The notes under the pieces were generated by a model. It made no database searches. It worked only from the letters and a program-made list of their open reading frames with translations, and was not told the origin of the DNA. Positions 31,351 to 40,887 of a stretch of 64,000 bases of DNA are shown one piece after another. Source of the DNA: Azospirillum canadense (GTDB taxonomy: Bacteria; Pseudomonadota; Alphaproteobacteria; Azospirillales; Azospirillaceae); NCBI RefSeq assembly GCF_025961225.1, contig NZ_JAOQNG010000001.1, forward strand, positions 1,910,501 through 1,974,500, in the 5' to 3' direction. A program made the position numbers and the translations under genes. Position 1 is the first letter of the stretch, and each line of letters begins with the position of its first letter.

Positions 31351-34300
31351 TTAGTAGTTCCACTCCCACTTCACGCCCAGCCGGGTTTCGGAATCGGCGC
31401 CCACGTCGGCCTCGGCCTTGATGTTCTTGGTGATGTCGACCTCGACCGTGGCGCGGCTCTGGTTCGCGCCGATGCCCTGCTCCACGCCGACATAGACGCG
31501 GTCGCTGACGTAGCGACCGGCCTGCACGGCGCCGCCCTTGCCGTTCTCGCCGGAGGTGAACTCCAGCCGGTCCACGCCCAGCGACTTGCGCACGCGGGTC
31601 AGCAGCCCGCCGCCCCCGCCGCCGAAGCCGGCGAGCGTGGCGGCCGACTGGGCGAGCTGCACCGCCTCCCCCGCGCTGAGGCTGCTGACCGACTTGCCGA
31701 ACAGCACGCCCGACAGCACCTCGTCCTGCGGCAGGCCCTGGGGCGAGGTCAGTTCCAGCTTCGGCTGCTTGGCGGTCCCGCCGATCACCACGTCGGCGGT
31801 GACGTTGTTGGCCGACGCCTCGGCCAGCAGGTCGAGCCGCGGGTCGATCTGCGGCCCGCCGTCGAACTCGATGATGCCGCGCTTGAAGTCGAAGTTCTTG
31901 CCCAGCAGGTCCAGGCTGCCCTTCAGCATGGTCAGCCGCCCGGTGACCAGCGGCTGGCTGGAGGTGCCGGCCACCTTCAGGTCGGCGGAGAATTCCGATT
32001 CCAGCCCACGGCCGCGCACGAAGATCTGGTTCTGCGCCTGCACCGTCAGGTCCAGCGCCATGGCGAAGGGGGCGTCCGGTGCCGGCTGCCCGTTGGCAGG
32101 CTTGCCGTTTCCATTCCCCTTGGCCCCGTTCCGGCCGCCGACCTCCACCACCTTCAGGTCGACGACGTTCGGCGGGGTCTGGTTCGGGATCTGGATGTCG
32201 GCCTTCTGGATGCGGATCGGCCCGGCCAGCCTGGGGTTGGTGAAGGTGCCGGTCAGGGTCAGGGAGGCGCCGATGTTCGCCGTCGCCAAGTCGTTCTGCG
32301 CCAGCCGCGCGTTGTCCGCCTGGATTTGCAGGTCGAGCTGCTGGGTCTCCGTCGCGCCCGGCCGGATCACGCCGCGCACGCCCAGCGCGCCGCCGTTGGC
32401 GGTGTTGGCGGTGAAGCTCTCGATGGTGAAGACATCGCCGGTGCCGACGATGCGGGCGTTGATGTTGCGGATGATGGCGCCCGACGCCCGGTTCTCGTAG
32501 CGGGCGTTCTGCAGAGTCACCACGCCGCCGAGCTGCGGCTTGCCCACCGTGCCGCCGACGCTGACGTCCAGCTTCAGCGCCCCGCGCGCCCGGTCGCCGG
32601 TGGCGGCCAGCAGGTCGTTGGCGATGGCGGCGTCGATGGTGCCGTTCAGCGCCCCCTCCAGCGCTCCGCGTTCCGGCACGGAAACGGCCATGGTGTCGGC
32701 GTTCATCACCAACGGCGCCCCAGCCGTCAGGTTGACGCGGCCGGCGCCGTTGCGGGTGGCAGCGTTGCCGGTGACCGACACGCGCTGGTCCTGCCAGCGG
32801 GCGTTCACCGTGGCGTCGACGCCGGGCACGCCGGCCTGCGTCGTCTGCTGCGCCTTCAGGTTGGCGACGCGCACCGTCGCCTCGGCGCGCGGGCGGGCCA
32901 GCGTGCCGCCCAGCGTCGCCTGGGCGTTCAACGTGCCGTCCAGCCGCAGCGCCGGGCTGGCCAGCCGGGCGAGCGCCATCGGCACCTGGTCCAGCCGCAG
33001 CTCCCCCGACAGCCGGTCGCCGACCATACCCAGGTCGGCGACAAGCCGCGCGTTGCCGCTGACCAGCTGGAGCCCTTTCACCTCATAGCGCCGCTCGCCC
33101 ACCGCAATGTTGGCGGCTTGCGTCAGCCGGAAGCCCTCGCCCAAGTAGCGGCCCTGGAGCCGGTCCAGCCGGATCCGGTTGAGGCCGTTGTCCTGCGCGA
33201 AGTTGCCGGCGAGGTCGAGCGCCAGCGGGTCGCGCCCGGCCCCGGTCGCCTCCGCCCGGAAGCCGGCCTTGGCGAGGGAGCCGTCGACGCTGGCCGTCAC
33301 GCGGGCAAGATCGTTGCCGGCCGCGGCCCCGTCCAGAAGCTCCAACCGCGCCTTGCCGCTGGGGCTGCCCAGCGCGTCGGCGACGTCAGCGTTGGCGGTG
33401 ATCCGGCGCGCGACCAGCAGAGGACTCCCCTGCCCTTCGACGCGCAGGTTGTTGGCGTTGGCGGTCAGGGTGGCTCCCTGCTTGCCGTTCGGCGCGTCGA
33501 GCGCCACGGTGAAGCCGGCGGCCCCGTCCAGCGGCACCCCGGCCAGCTCCGACAGCGTCTTCAGCTGCGGCAGCGTGCCGTCGAGCTTCCCCGTCGCGGT
33601 CAGCGCGTCCAGCGCCACGCGCACCGCCCCGGTGATGCGGTTCGCCCCGTTCGCCAGCGCGAGGTCGCTGACCCGCAGCACCTGCCCCTCCAGCGCGTAG
33701 GCCGCGTCGGCGGTCAGCCCGGCGCCGGCCAGCCCAGTGCCAATAAGTTCGGTGCGCGCGTTGATCCGCCCACGCGGGCTGGCCGGCAGATTGGCGGCCG
33801 TGGCGGTCAGGTCCGTCGCGCCGAAGCGGCGGCCCTGCACGGTCAGGCCGCGGGCGTTCAGCTTGGCCTCCGCCGCCAGCGCGTCGAGCGGGCCGTTGGC
33901 CGTCGCATCCAGCGCCACGGTGCCGGCCATGGCCGTTCCCACCTTGTCCCCGACCGGGGCGAGGTCGGCGATCTCCAGCCGGGTCTTGGCGTCCACGCGG
34001 TTGTCGACCAGCGAGCCGGTGCCGGTCAGCCGTCCGTTGCGCCCGTCCACATTCAAATCGGTGAGGCGCATTGCCCCACCCGGCTCCATGCCGGCGGCCA
34101 AACGCAGCGTCGCGGCGTCGCCCAGCACGGCGTCCGCCGGGGTGCCGGTGTCAAGGTTGCGGAGGTCGCCGTTCAGCTCAGCCGTAAGCACGCCGTCAGC
34201 CGCGCGCCGCACCGGCCCCTGGATGGTCACCGCCCCGCCGAGCGGCCGCCCGGCGAGACCGGACAAGCGCGACAGGTCGTCCGCGGTCAGCGCCAGCGTG

Positions 34301-35676
34301 ACGTCGGCCGTCTGCCCCCAGCCGCCGGCGTTGCCCTGCGCGGTCACGGTGGCGGCGGCGCTCGTCAGGGTCAACCCTTCCAGCTGCACGTTTCCGTCGC
34401 TGGTGGACAGCCGCGCGCGCCCGTCCAGCCGCACCTCCGGCCCCGCCGCCGCGGCGATGGCCGGGTCGTTGCCGTACAGGTCGCGGATGACGCCCTGCAC
34501 CGCAACGGTCAGCGCGTCCAACGTGCCGTCGGCGCTGCCCGTCACCACGCCCTCGCGCCACGCGATGTCCGGCGCGAGGCTGTGCAAAGCGGAGTCCGGC
34601 CCGGCCGCGACCTCATATTTCAAATTCAGGGTGCGGCGGTCGGCGCCCACCGTGCCGTTCAGCGTCGCCGTCCCGGCGGCGGCCTGCACGGCCACCGGTT
34701 GCAGGGTCAGCGCGCCGTCGGGCGCCACAAGCACCGTGCCATTCAGCGCCGGCTGCGGCCCGACCAGCGGCGCGACCTGCGGGCCAAGCAGAGCCGCGAC
34801 GTCGCCGCCGGCCGCCAGGGTCACCGCGTGCCCCTCCGGCACCGCCTTCACGGTGGCGTCGGCGTTCAGGCGGGCGGCGTTCTCGGCCGTCGCGGTCAGC
34901 GTGCCTTTCCAGTCGTCCAGCGTGCCCTGCCCGTCCAGGGTCGCCGCGACCGGCGGCTCGCCGGGGATCGCCAAAGCCTTGGCGATCAAGCCGCCCGCCG
35001 GCTCCGACGCTTTCAGGTTCAGGTCCAGCCGCTTCTGGTCGGGGTTGAAGGCCGCGTCGAGCTTCACCTGGCCCGGCTGGCTGTCGATGCGGTCCACCGC
35101 CAGATGCGCTTCCAGCGACGACCCGCCGGACGCGAGGTCGAGCGAGCCCTCGACCCGCAGCACTGCCGCCTGGCCCAGCAGCGGCTCCGCCAAGCGCAGC
35201 TCGTCCACCTTCAGCCGGTCCACCGCGACGCCCACTGGCAGGCTGGGCAGCAGCGAGGTCGGCCCCTGCTGCGGCGGCTTGGGCACCGGCTGTTCGGCGG
35301 GCAGCGGCGCGCGTTCGACGGTCACGCGCTGCGCCTCCACCACATCGGCCTTGGCGCGGCCGGTCAGCAGCGCGGTCGGGGCGAGGTTGACGTGCAGCTG
35401 CTCCAGCTTGAGCCAGACGCCCTGCCGGTCGGCGACCGAGACTTCATCAATGGTGAAGTTGAAGGGCACCGCCCCGCCGATGGTGCCGATGGTGACCTGG
35501 AGGTCCGGGCCGTTGACCGCCTTCTCGATGGTCTGGGCGATCCAGCGCCGCACGGCGTTCGCCGGCCCCCAGCCGCCACCCGCCGTGTCGGCGGCAAGCG
35601 CGCTGCCAGTCACCGCCGCGCCGCTCAAGGCGACGAGAACCATCGGAACGACAATCAGACGACGAAACCCCGTCAC
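31351..35676 (-). CDS. tamB: translocation/assembly module protein TamB
   Basis: A 1441-aa AsmA/TamB-type protein. The N-terminal signal anchor is LIVVPMVLVALSGAAVTGSA. A very long repetitive beta region follows, expected to form the hydrophobic groove that carries lipids or outer-membrane proteins across the periplasm. The C-terminal TamB (DUF490) domain covers roughly the last 400 residues (VRGRGLESEFSADLKVAGTS, LLGKNFDFKRGIIEFDGGPQ, DEVLSGVLFGKSVSSLSAGE) and ends KWEWNY, a beta-barrel-like terminus. GTG at 35676 is preferred: AAGGGG is 6 nt upstream and the longer frame is not TamB-like. tamA lies 100 bp upstream on the same strand, the usual pairing. Confidence 0.92.
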   Translation of the reverse strand: MTGFRRLIVVPMVLVALSGAAVTGSALAADTAGGGWGPANAVRRWIAQTIEKAVNGPDLQVTIGTIGGAVPFNFTIDEVSVADRQGVWLKLEQLHVNLAPTALLTGRAKADVVEAQRVTVERAPLPAEQPVPKPPQQGPTSLLPSLPVGVAVDRLKVDELRLAEPLLGQAAVLRVEGSLDLASGGSSLEAHLAVDRIDSQPGQVKLDAAFNPDQKRLDLNLKASEPAGGLIAKALAIPGEPPVAATLDGQGTLDDWKGTLTATAENAARLNADATVKAVPEGHAVTLAAGGDVAALLGPQVAPLVGPQPALNGTVLVAPDGALTLQPVAVQAAAGTATLNGTVGADRRTLNLKYEVAAGPDSALHSLAPDIAWREGVVTGSADGTLDALTVAVQGVIRDLYGNDPAIAAAAGPEVRLDGRARLSTSDGNVQLEGLTLTSAAATVTAQGNAGGWGQTADVTLALTADDLSRLSGLAGRPLGGAVTIQGPVRRAADGVLTAELNGDLRNLDTGTPADAVLGDAATLRLAAGMEPGGAMRLTDLNVDGRNGRLTGTGSLVDNRVDAKTRLEIADLAPVGDKVGTAMAGTVALDATANGPLDALAAEAKLNARGLTVQGRRFGATDLTATAANLPASPRGRINARTELIGTGLAGAGLTADAAYALEGQVLRVSDLALANGANRITGAVRVALDALTATGKLDGTLPQLKTLSELAGVPLDGAAGFTVALDAPNGKQGATLTANANNLRVEGQGSPLLVARRITANADVADALGSPSGKARLELLDGAAAGNDLARVTASVDGSLAKAGFRAEATGAGRDPLALDLAGNFAQDNGLNRIRLDRLQGRYLGEGFRLTQAANIAVGERRYEVKGLQLVSGNARLVADLGMVGDRLSGELRLDQVPMALARLASPALRLDGTLNAQATLGGTLARPRAEATVRVANLKAQQTTQAGVPGVDATVNARWQDQRVSVTGNAATRNGAGRVNLTAGAPLVMNADTMAVSVPERGALEGALNGTIDAAIANDLLAATGDRARGALKLDVSVGGTVGKPQLGGVVTLQNARYENRASGAIIRNINARIVGTGDVFTIESFTANTANGGALGVRGVIRPGATETQQLDLQIQADNARLAQNDLATANIGASLTLTGTFTNPRLAGPIRIQKADIQIPNQTPPNVVDLKVVEVGGRNGAKGNGNGKPANGQPAPDAPFAMALDLTVQAQNQIFVRGRGLESEFSADLKVAGTSSQPLVTGRLTMLKGSLDLLGKNFDFKRGIIEFDGGPQIDPRLDLLAEASANNVTADVVIGGTAKQPKLELTSPQGLPQDEVLSGVLFGKSVSSLSAGEAVQLAQSAATLAGFGGGGGGLLTRVRKSLGVDRLEFTSGENGKGGAVQAGRYVSDRVYVGVEQGIGANQSRATVEVDITKNIKAEADVGADSETRLGVKWEWNY

Positions 35677-35776
35677 CACGCACCCCTTCGCGGTACTACC
35701 CGAACGATACAACGGGAAACAGGGAGTTGCGTCCCAAACCAAGGGGCATTTTTGGGCCAAAGACCAATGATTGCTC

Positions 35777-37702
35777 TCAAAAAGCCTGCCCCAGGCTGAT
35801 GTAGAGCTGCCATTTCGCGTCCCCGGACTCCGCGTTCACCGGGAAACCCACATCCACACGCAATGGTCCGAAATCCGTGTAATAACGCGCGCCGATGCCG
35901 GCGCCGACCCGCAGCTGCTGGCTGAAATCCGGGAAGGCGCTGTCGTAGACCGTCCCGGCGTCCACGAAGGGCACGACTCCGATCGTGTCGGTCACCTTGA
36001 TTCGCAGCTCCAGCCCCGCCTCGAACAGCGACCGCCCGCCGGTCGGGTCGCCGAACACGTCGCGCGGCCCCGCCTTCTGGAAGCCGAAGCCGCGCACCGA
36101 TCCGCCGCCGCCCGCGTAGAAGCGGTGGTCCGGCGGGATCTGCGCCAGCGACGCCCCCGCCGTGCCGCCCAGCCCGATGCGCCCCGCCGCGACGTAGCGC
36201 CCGTCGCCCGTAATGTCGTGATAGGCCGACGCGTTGACCTGCAAGGTCGTAAACTGCGTGTCCGTGTCGCCGCCGATGGGGAACCACGGCGTTCCCTGGA
36301 AGGACACGCGGTAGCCCTTGGTCGGGTTCAGCAGGCTGTCGGACCCGTCCCAGGCGATGCCGACCGGCACGCCGACGAAGGCTGTCTGGAACTCCTGGAG
36401 GTTGGAGCGCACCCGCCCGCGCTCCCCGCTGACGCTGATGGAGGACTTCAGCTGGTCGGTCCACTGCCGCTCCAGCCCTGCGGACAGGAGGGTCGCGACG
36501 CGGTCGTAAGCCGGAAGCTGCTCCGACGCGACCTGGAAATTCGCGATCAGCGACTGCCGCGTGGCGAGGAAGTCCGGCTTGCGGAAGCTGGCGGAGAAGC
36601 GCAGGTCCGGCAGGTCGAGGTCGCGCCCGCGGGCCGACCCGCTGCCGTTGTCGCCGGCAATGCGCCCGATGTCGACGCCCAGCCGCAGCTGCTCCGCCCC
36701 GCCGAACAGATTGCGGTGGCCCCAATAGGCGCCGCCGCCGACACCGTCGGTGGAGGAATAGAAGACGTTCGCCCCGATGAAGCGGAACTTGCGCTCCGCC
36801 AGGGTGACGGTCACCGGGGTGGAGCCGCCCGGACCCGGCTGGTCGGCCAGCCGTACGCTAACCGTGTCGAACACGCCGAGCCCGGCGATCTGCGACCGCG
36901 CCTTGTCCAGCAGGGCCGCGTCGTAGACCTGCCCGCGCGACCAGGGCAGCCGGCCCAGGATCAGGTCCTCGTCGACGTCCTTCAGCCCCTCGATCCGGGT
37001 GTCCCCGAACAGGACCAGCAGGCCGGGGGCGACCGTGTAGGTCACGTCCATGGTCCGCTCGTCGTGGTTCACCACCACGCGGCGCTCCGCCACCGTCGCA
37101 AAGGGATGGCCGCGGTCGGACAGGCGGCGCAGCAGCGCGCTCTGCCCGTCCACCACCAGCGGCGCGCGGGCGCGGTCGCCGGGCTTCAGCCCGATGTCCT
37201 CCGGCGTGATCGGGGCGCCCGGCAGCGGTGCGGCGTCAGCCGATTTGATAATGACGGTCTTGAAGCGGTAGGCTGGTCCCGGCTGCACGGCCACCGTCAC
37301 CTTCGCCGGCTGCCGATCGGCGTCGACCCGGATGTCCAGCGTCGCGTCGTAATAGCCCTCCGACCGCAGCGCCGTCTGCAAGCGTTCCCGGTCGTCGGCG
37401 GCCCGCCGTTCCAACCCCAGCACCGACGGCGGCGGGTCGTCCTTCAGGCTGACCAAGGTGGAAGTGTCGTTCAGGATCTTTTTGAGCCCGCTGTCCTCGA
37501 CGCCCGTGATCTCCACCTCATAGGGGACCTTGGGCCCGGCCTCCGGCTGGGCGGAGGATGGCTCGGCCGGTGTTTCGGCGGGCGTTTCACCGGAGGGTGG
37601 CGGCGTCGGCTCCTGCGCGCGCGCTCCCTGGCCCGCCAGGGAGGCGAGCGCACCGGTGAGCAGCAGGACGGCGAGACGGGAAGCGGAAGCGCGGCGGATC
37701 AT
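35777..37702 (-). CDS. tamA: outer-membrane protein TamA (Omp85/BamA family)
   Basis: A 641-aa Omp85-family protein with signal peptide (LAVLLLTGALASLAGQGARA), a Pro/Glu-rich linker, POTRA-type domains (about 60-310; TDRADA-like repeats such as VEDSGLKKILNDTSTLVSLK) and a C-terminal 16-strand barrel (about 320-641). The loop 6 motif appears as GGGSVRGFGFQKAGPRD, the signature VRGY/F motif. The terminus SLGQAF ends in Phe, as in barrel assembly signals. With TamB it forms the TAM complex linking inner and outer membranes. ATG at 37702 is chosen because it opens the signal peptide. tamB follows after 100 bp. Confidence 0.92.
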   Translation of the reverse strand: MIRRASASRLAVLLLTGALASLAGQGARAQEPTPPPSGETPAETPAEPSSAQPEAGPKVPYEVEITGVEDSGLKKILNDTSTLVSLKDDPPPSVLGLERRAADDRERLQTALRSEGYYDATLDIRVDADRQPAKVTVAVQPGPAYRFKTVIIKSADAAPLPGAPITPEDIGLKPGDRARAPLVVDGQSALLRRLSDRGHPFATVAERRVVVNHDERTMDVTYTVAPGLLVLFGDTRIEGLKDVDEDLILGRLPWSRGQVYDAALLDKARSQIAGLGVFDTVSVRLADQPGPGGSTPVTVTLAERKFRFIGANVFYSSTDGVGGGAYWGHRNLFGGAEQLRLGVDIGRIAGDNGSGSARGRDLDLPDLRFSASFRKPDFLATRQSLIANFQVASEQLPAYDRVATLLSAGLERQWTDQLKSSISVSGERGRVRSNLQEFQTAFVGVPVGIAWDGSDSLLNPTKGYRVSFQGTPWFPIGGDTDTQFTTLQVNASAYHDITGDGRYVAAGRIGLGGTAGASLAQIPPDHRFYAGGGGSVRGFGFQKAGPRDVFGDPTGGRSLFEAGLELRIKVTDTIGVVPFVDAGTVYDSAFPDFSQQLRVGAGIGARYYTDFGPLRVDVGFPVNAESGDAKWQLYISLGQAF

Positions 37703-37808
37703 CAACGGGCAATGTGGGTTGTTGAGACAAAACCGCCAGTGACGCCGCCGTCGCACCCCCATGGAAATTCCGCATATCCGATTTGGTGGCGATTGGGTGC
37801 CTCTCCGC

Positions 37809-37836
37809 TTGCGTTATGAAGCCGGATCATTATATT
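37809..37836 (+). promoter_or_regulatory. candidate sigma70-type promoter upstream of typA
   Basis: TTGCGT at 37809-37814, 16 bp, then TATATT at 37831-37836. A transcript would start near 37843, run first into a terminator-like hairpin about 20 bp later, and reach typA only if that is read through. Assigned by eye only. Confidence 0.4.
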
Positions 37837-37862
37837 GCGTCGCAACAGTTTCCCCGACAGAG

Positions 37863-37891
37863 CCCCCCGATTGATCTCGGAGGGTTTTTTT
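37863..37891 (+). terminator. intrinsic terminator-like hairpin in the typA leader
   Basis: Stem CCCCCCGA/TCGGAGGG with one mismatch, six-base loop TTGATC, then seven T. It lies 83 bp before the typA start and has no complete gene directly upstream on the plus strand, so it may be an attenuator or the end of a short RNA. Confidence 0.6.
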
Positions 37892-37973
37892 GTTGTGCGC
37901 GGTCAACGAGCCGCGGTGTCGGGGCGGCATTGCGCAACGGAAGCCCCAGAGCGGATTTAAGAGTCCCCGACAC

Positions 37974-39800
37974 ATGAATCTTCGTAACGTCGCCATCATC
38001 GCTCACGTCGACCACGGCAAGACCACCCTGGTCGATCAGCTCCTCAAGCAGGCCGGCTCGTTCCGCGAGAACCAGCAGGTCGCGGAACGCGCCATGGACT
38101 CCAACGACCTGGAGCGCGAGCGCGGCATCACCATCCTGGCCAAGTGCACGTCGGTCCTGTGGAACGACCTGCGCATCAACATCGTCGACACCCCGGGCCA
38201 CGCCGATTTCGGCGGCGAGGTGGAGCGCATCCTCTCCATGGTCGACGGCGTCGTCCTGCTCTGCGACGCGGCCGAGGGGCCGCTGCCGCAGACCAAGTTC
38301 GTGCTGGGCAAGGCCCTGAAGCTCGGCCTGCGCCCGATCGTCGTCATCAACAAGGTGGACCGTCCCGACGGCCGTCCGCACGAGGTGCATGACGAGGTGT
38401 TCGACCTCTTCGCCTCGCTCGACGCCTCGAACGAGCAGCTGGACTTCCCGACCCTGTTCGCCTCGGGCCGCAACGGCTGGGCGACCACGGACCTGGAGAA
38501 CGGCGCCCGCGAGACGCTGACCCCGCTGTTCGAACTGATCCGCGACCACGTCCCGGCCCCGAAGGTCGAGGAAGACCTGCCCTTCACCATGCTGGCGACC
38601 ACGCTGGAGGCGAACCCGTACCTGGGCCGCATCCTGACCGGCCGCATCCAGACGGGTTCGGTCAAGGTCAACATGGCCATCAAGTCGCTGAGCCGCGACG
38701 GCAAGCTGATCGAGAACGCCCGCATCAGCAAAGTGCTGGCCTTCCGCGGCCTGGAGCGCGTTCCGGTGGACGAGGCGCACGCCGGCGACATCGTCGCGCT
38801 GGCCGGCCTGACCACCACCACCGTGGCCGACACCATCTGCGTGCCGGAAGTGACCGAGCCGCTGAACGCCCAGCCGATCGACCCGCCGACCCTGGCGATG
38901 ACCTTCTCGGTCAACGACAGCCCGCTGGCCGGCCGCGAGGGCGACAAGGTTACCAGCCGCATGATCCGCGACCGCCTGTTCCGCGAGGCGGAAGGCAACG
39001 TGGCGCTGCGCATCTCCGACACCGAGGGCGGCGACGCCTTCGAGGTGGCGGGCCGCGGCGAACTGCAGCTGGGCATCCTGATCGAGACCATGCGCCGCGA
39101 GGGGTATGAGCTGGCGATCAGCCGCCCGCGCGTGCTGTTCAAGTCTGACCCGCTGAACGGCCAGCGCCTGGAGCCGATCGAGGAAGTCGTCGTCGACGTG
39201 GACGAGGAGTTCTCCGGCACCGTCGTCCAGAAGATGGCGGAGCGCAAGGCCGACCTGATCGAGATGCGCCCCTCGGGCGGCAACAAGACCCGCATCGTCT
39301 TCCACGCCCCGTCGCGCGGCCTGATCGGCTATCAGGGCGAGTTCCTGACCGACACCCGCGGCACCGGCATCATGAACCGGCTGTTCCACGGCTACGCCCC
39401 CTACAAGGGCACCATCGCCGGCCGGCGCACCGGCGTGCTGATCTCCAACGCCGACGGCACCGCGGTGGCCTACGCGCTGTGGAACCTGGAGGATCGCGGC
39501 CCGATGCTGATCGATCCGGGCGTGCCGGTCTACCAGGGCATGATCATCGGCGAGCACACCCGCGGCAACGACCTTGAGGTCAACGTCATCAAGGGCAAGC
39601 AGCTGACGAACATCCGCACGACCAGCAAGGATGAAGCGGTGCGCCTGACGCCGCCGATCCAGATGACGCTGGAACGCGCCCTGTCCTACATCGGCGACGA
39701 CGAGCTGGTGGAGGTGACGCCCAAGTCCATCCGCCTGCGCAAGCGCTACCTCGACCCGAACGAGCGCAAGCGCCACGCCCGCGCGGCCGAGGCGAGCTGA
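37974..39800 (+). CDS. typA: translational GTPase TypA/BipA
   Basis: A 608-aa ribosome-binding GTPase of the EF-G class that assists 50S assembly and stress adaptation. G motifs are clear: [18 protein letters not shown] (G1), ERERGITI (G2 region), [16 protein letters not shown] (G3) and [12 protein letters not shown] (G4). Domains II and III and the TypA-specific C-terminal domain follow ([20 protein letters not shown]). Length is typical. ATG at 37974 begins the conserved [16 protein letters not shown]; the ribosome site is weak. A 13-bp direct repeat (GGCGAGCTGAGTT at 39791 and 39804) spans the stop codon. An intrinsic terminator follows. Confidence 0.96.
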   Translation: MNLRNVAIIAHVDHGKTTLVDQLLKQAGSFRENQQVAERAMDSNDLERERGITILAKCTSVLWNDLRINIVDTPGHADFGGEVERILSMVDGVVLLCDAAEGPLPQTKFVLGKALKLGLRPIVVINKVDRPDGRPHEVHDEVFDLFASLDASNEQLDFPTLFASGRNGWATTDLENGARETLTPLFELIRDHVPAPKVEEDLPFTMLATTLEANPYLGRILTGRIQTGSVKVNMAIKSLSRDGKLIENARISKVLAFRGLERVPVDEAHAGDIVALAGLTTTTVADTICVPEVTEPLNAQPIDPPTLAMTFSVNDSPLAGREGDKVTSRMIRDRLFREAEGNVALRISDTEGGDAFEVAGRGELQLGILIETMRREGYELAISRPRVLFKSDPLNGQRLEPIEEVVVDVDEEFSGTVVQKMAERKADLIEMRPSGGNKTRIVFHAPSRGLIGYQGEFLTDTRGTGIMNRLFHGYAPYKGTIAGRRTGVLISNADGTAVAYALWNLEDRGPMLIDPGVPVYQGMIIGEHTRGNDLEVNVIKGKQLTNIRTTSKDEAVRLTPPIQMTLERALSYIGDDELVEVTPKSIRLRKRYLDPNERKRHARAAEAS

Positions 39801-39840
39801 GTTGGCGAGCTGAGTTCCGGTTCGAGTTAGGGTGTTTTTG

Positions 39841-39869
39841 CGGGAGGGCTTTGCCCTCCCGTTTCTTTT
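39841..39869 (+). terminator. intrinsic terminator of typA
   Basis: CGGGAGGGC stem, TTT loop, GCCCTCCCG, then TTTCTTTT. It lies 41 bp after the typA stop and is a standard Rho-independent terminator. Confidence 0.92.
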
Positions 39870-39922
39870 CAGGGCTTCGTTGCCCGGCTACGCTCACCCC
39901 AAACCCCATGGGGAGAGAAACC

Positions 39923-40399
39923 ATGTCGGCGCACGACCATCGCTACAGCGCGACCGTGACCTGGACGGGCAACCAGGGAAGCGGAACGTCCGGCTACAAG
40001 GCCTACAGCCGCGACCACGACATCGCCATTCCCGGCAAGCCGGTGATCGCCGGCTCCTCCGACCCGGCCTTCCGCGGCGACGCGACGCGGCACAACCCGG
40101 AAGACCTGCTGGTCGCCTCGCTGTCGGCCTGCCACATGCTGTGGTACCTGCACCTCTGCGCCGTCAACGGCGTGGCCGTGACGGCCTACCGCGACGATGC
40201 CTCCGGCACCATGACCGAAGGCGACGGCCACCCCGGCCGCTTCACCGAGGTCACCCTGCGCCCGCACGTCACCATCGCCGCGGGCAGCGACCACGCCAAA
40301 GCCGAGTCCCTGCACCACGCGGCGCACGAACAGTGCTTCGTCGCGAATTCGATGAACTTCCCCGTGAAGATCGAAGCGAAGACCGAGGTCGGGACGTAG
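39923..40399 (+). CDS. OsmC/Ohr-family peroxiredoxin-like protein
   Basis: A 158-aa OsmC-family protein. Both redox cysteines are present: the first in LLVASLSACHMLWYLHLC (near residue 70) and the second in AHEQCFVANSM (near 138). These fit thiol-dependent reduction of organic hydroperoxides, using a dithiol donor such as lipoyl-protein. The sequence resembles the YhfA/OsmC-like subgroup rather than classical Ohr (VTWTGNQGSGTSGYKAYSRD). ATG at 39923 is chosen because GGGGAG lies upstream and the frame before it runs through the typA terminator. A short palindrome follows the stop. Confidence 0.88.
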   Translation: MSAHDHRYSATVTWTGNQGSGTSGYKAYSRDHDIAIPGKPVIAGSSDPAFRGDATRHNPEDLLVASLSACHMLWYLHLCAVNGVAVTAYRDDASGTMTEGDGHPGRFTEVTLRPHVTIAAGSDHAKAESLHHAAHEQCFVANSMNFPVKIEAKTEVGT

Positions 40400-40404
40400 A
40401 AATC

Positions 40405-40427
40405 CCCTCTCCCCAGAGGGGAGAGGG
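40405..40427. repeat. short palindrome S1 between convergent genes
   Basis: Perfect 10-bp arms CCCTCTCCCC and GGGGAGAGGG around an AGA loop, 5 bp after the OsmC-family stop and 9 bp before the stop of the convergent 56-aa gene. No T-tract. It is related to S2 and S3 in sequence and position. Confidence 0.75.
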
Positions 40428-40436
40428 AGGAAACGC

Positions 40437-40607
40437 CTACTCCCTCAAACCCTTCTTCTTGATCTCTTCCTTTTCGCCCAGCTCGTCGAACTTCTTCTGG
40501 ACCGGCTTGTCCGGATTGCCCGACGCCTTGCCGGTTTCCTCGACGAGCTTGTCCTCGATCCGCTGCGCGGATTCGGAGGGGGCGTCGTCCTTGCGGCCGG
40601 CCGACAT
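40437..40607 (-). CDS. 56-aa charged protein coupled to csbD
   Basis: A small Lys/Glu/Asp-rich protein (MSAGRKDDAPSESAQRIEDK, LVEETGKASGNPDKPVQKKF, DELGEKEEIKKKGLRE). Its ATG shares a base with the TAA stop of the CsbD gene (TAATG at 40605-40609), so it is likely translated by coupling. There is no Cys, Trp or TM segment; it looks disordered and hydrophilic, like a stress protein. I do not recognise a family. In-frame coding quality and the tight junction support it as real. Confidence 0.65.
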   Translation of the reverse strand: MSAGRKDDAPSESAQRIEDKLVEETGKASGNPDKPVQKKFDELGEKEEIKKKGLRE

Positions 40608-40783
40608 TATTTGTCGCCCCGCAGGATGTCCTTCACCTTGCCGACGACCTTGTCGACCTTGCCCTCGGCCTTGTCGGCGCGACCCTCGTCCTTCAGCTCC
40701 GGGTTGCCGGTCAGGTCGCCGGCCTGCTTCTTGGCCTCGCCCTTCAGTTCCTTGCCGGCGCCCACGATGCGATCGGTGTTCAT
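40607..40783 (-). CDS. CsbD family general stress protein
   Basis: A 58-aa CsbD-like protein: MNTDRIVGAGKELKGEAKKQ, then AGDLTGNPELKDEGRADKAE and GKVDKVVGKVKDILRGDK. This is the typical repeated Gly/Lys/Asp helical pattern of the family, expressed under general stress in many bacteria; the molecular function is unknown. ATG at 40783 has AAGGAGGGG upstream, the best ribosome site in this stretch. The 56-aa gene follows with a one-base overlap. Confidence 0.85.
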   Translation of the reverse strand: MNTDRIVGAGKELKGEAKKQAGDLTGNPELKDEGRADKAEGKVDKVVGKVKDILRGDK

Positions 40784-40887
40784 GACAGTCCCCTCCTTGT
40801 GCGTTGACACATGCCGGCCTCAACAGCGGCGGAGGAGAAACGTCACGGTTCCGCTTCCGTGACTGGACCGGTCGGCAAGCGACCGTC

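Noticed and set aside
32326..35799. Open frame of 1157 codons on the plus strand
   Set aside because: It is antisense to tamB, which has clear domain signatures. High GC suppresses stop codons on the opposite strand; the translated sequence is low-complexity Arg/Gly/His/Gln-rich.
37830..39776. Open frame of 648 codons antisense to typA
   Set aside because: typA is a highly conserved GTPase with all G motifs; the antisense product has no family features.
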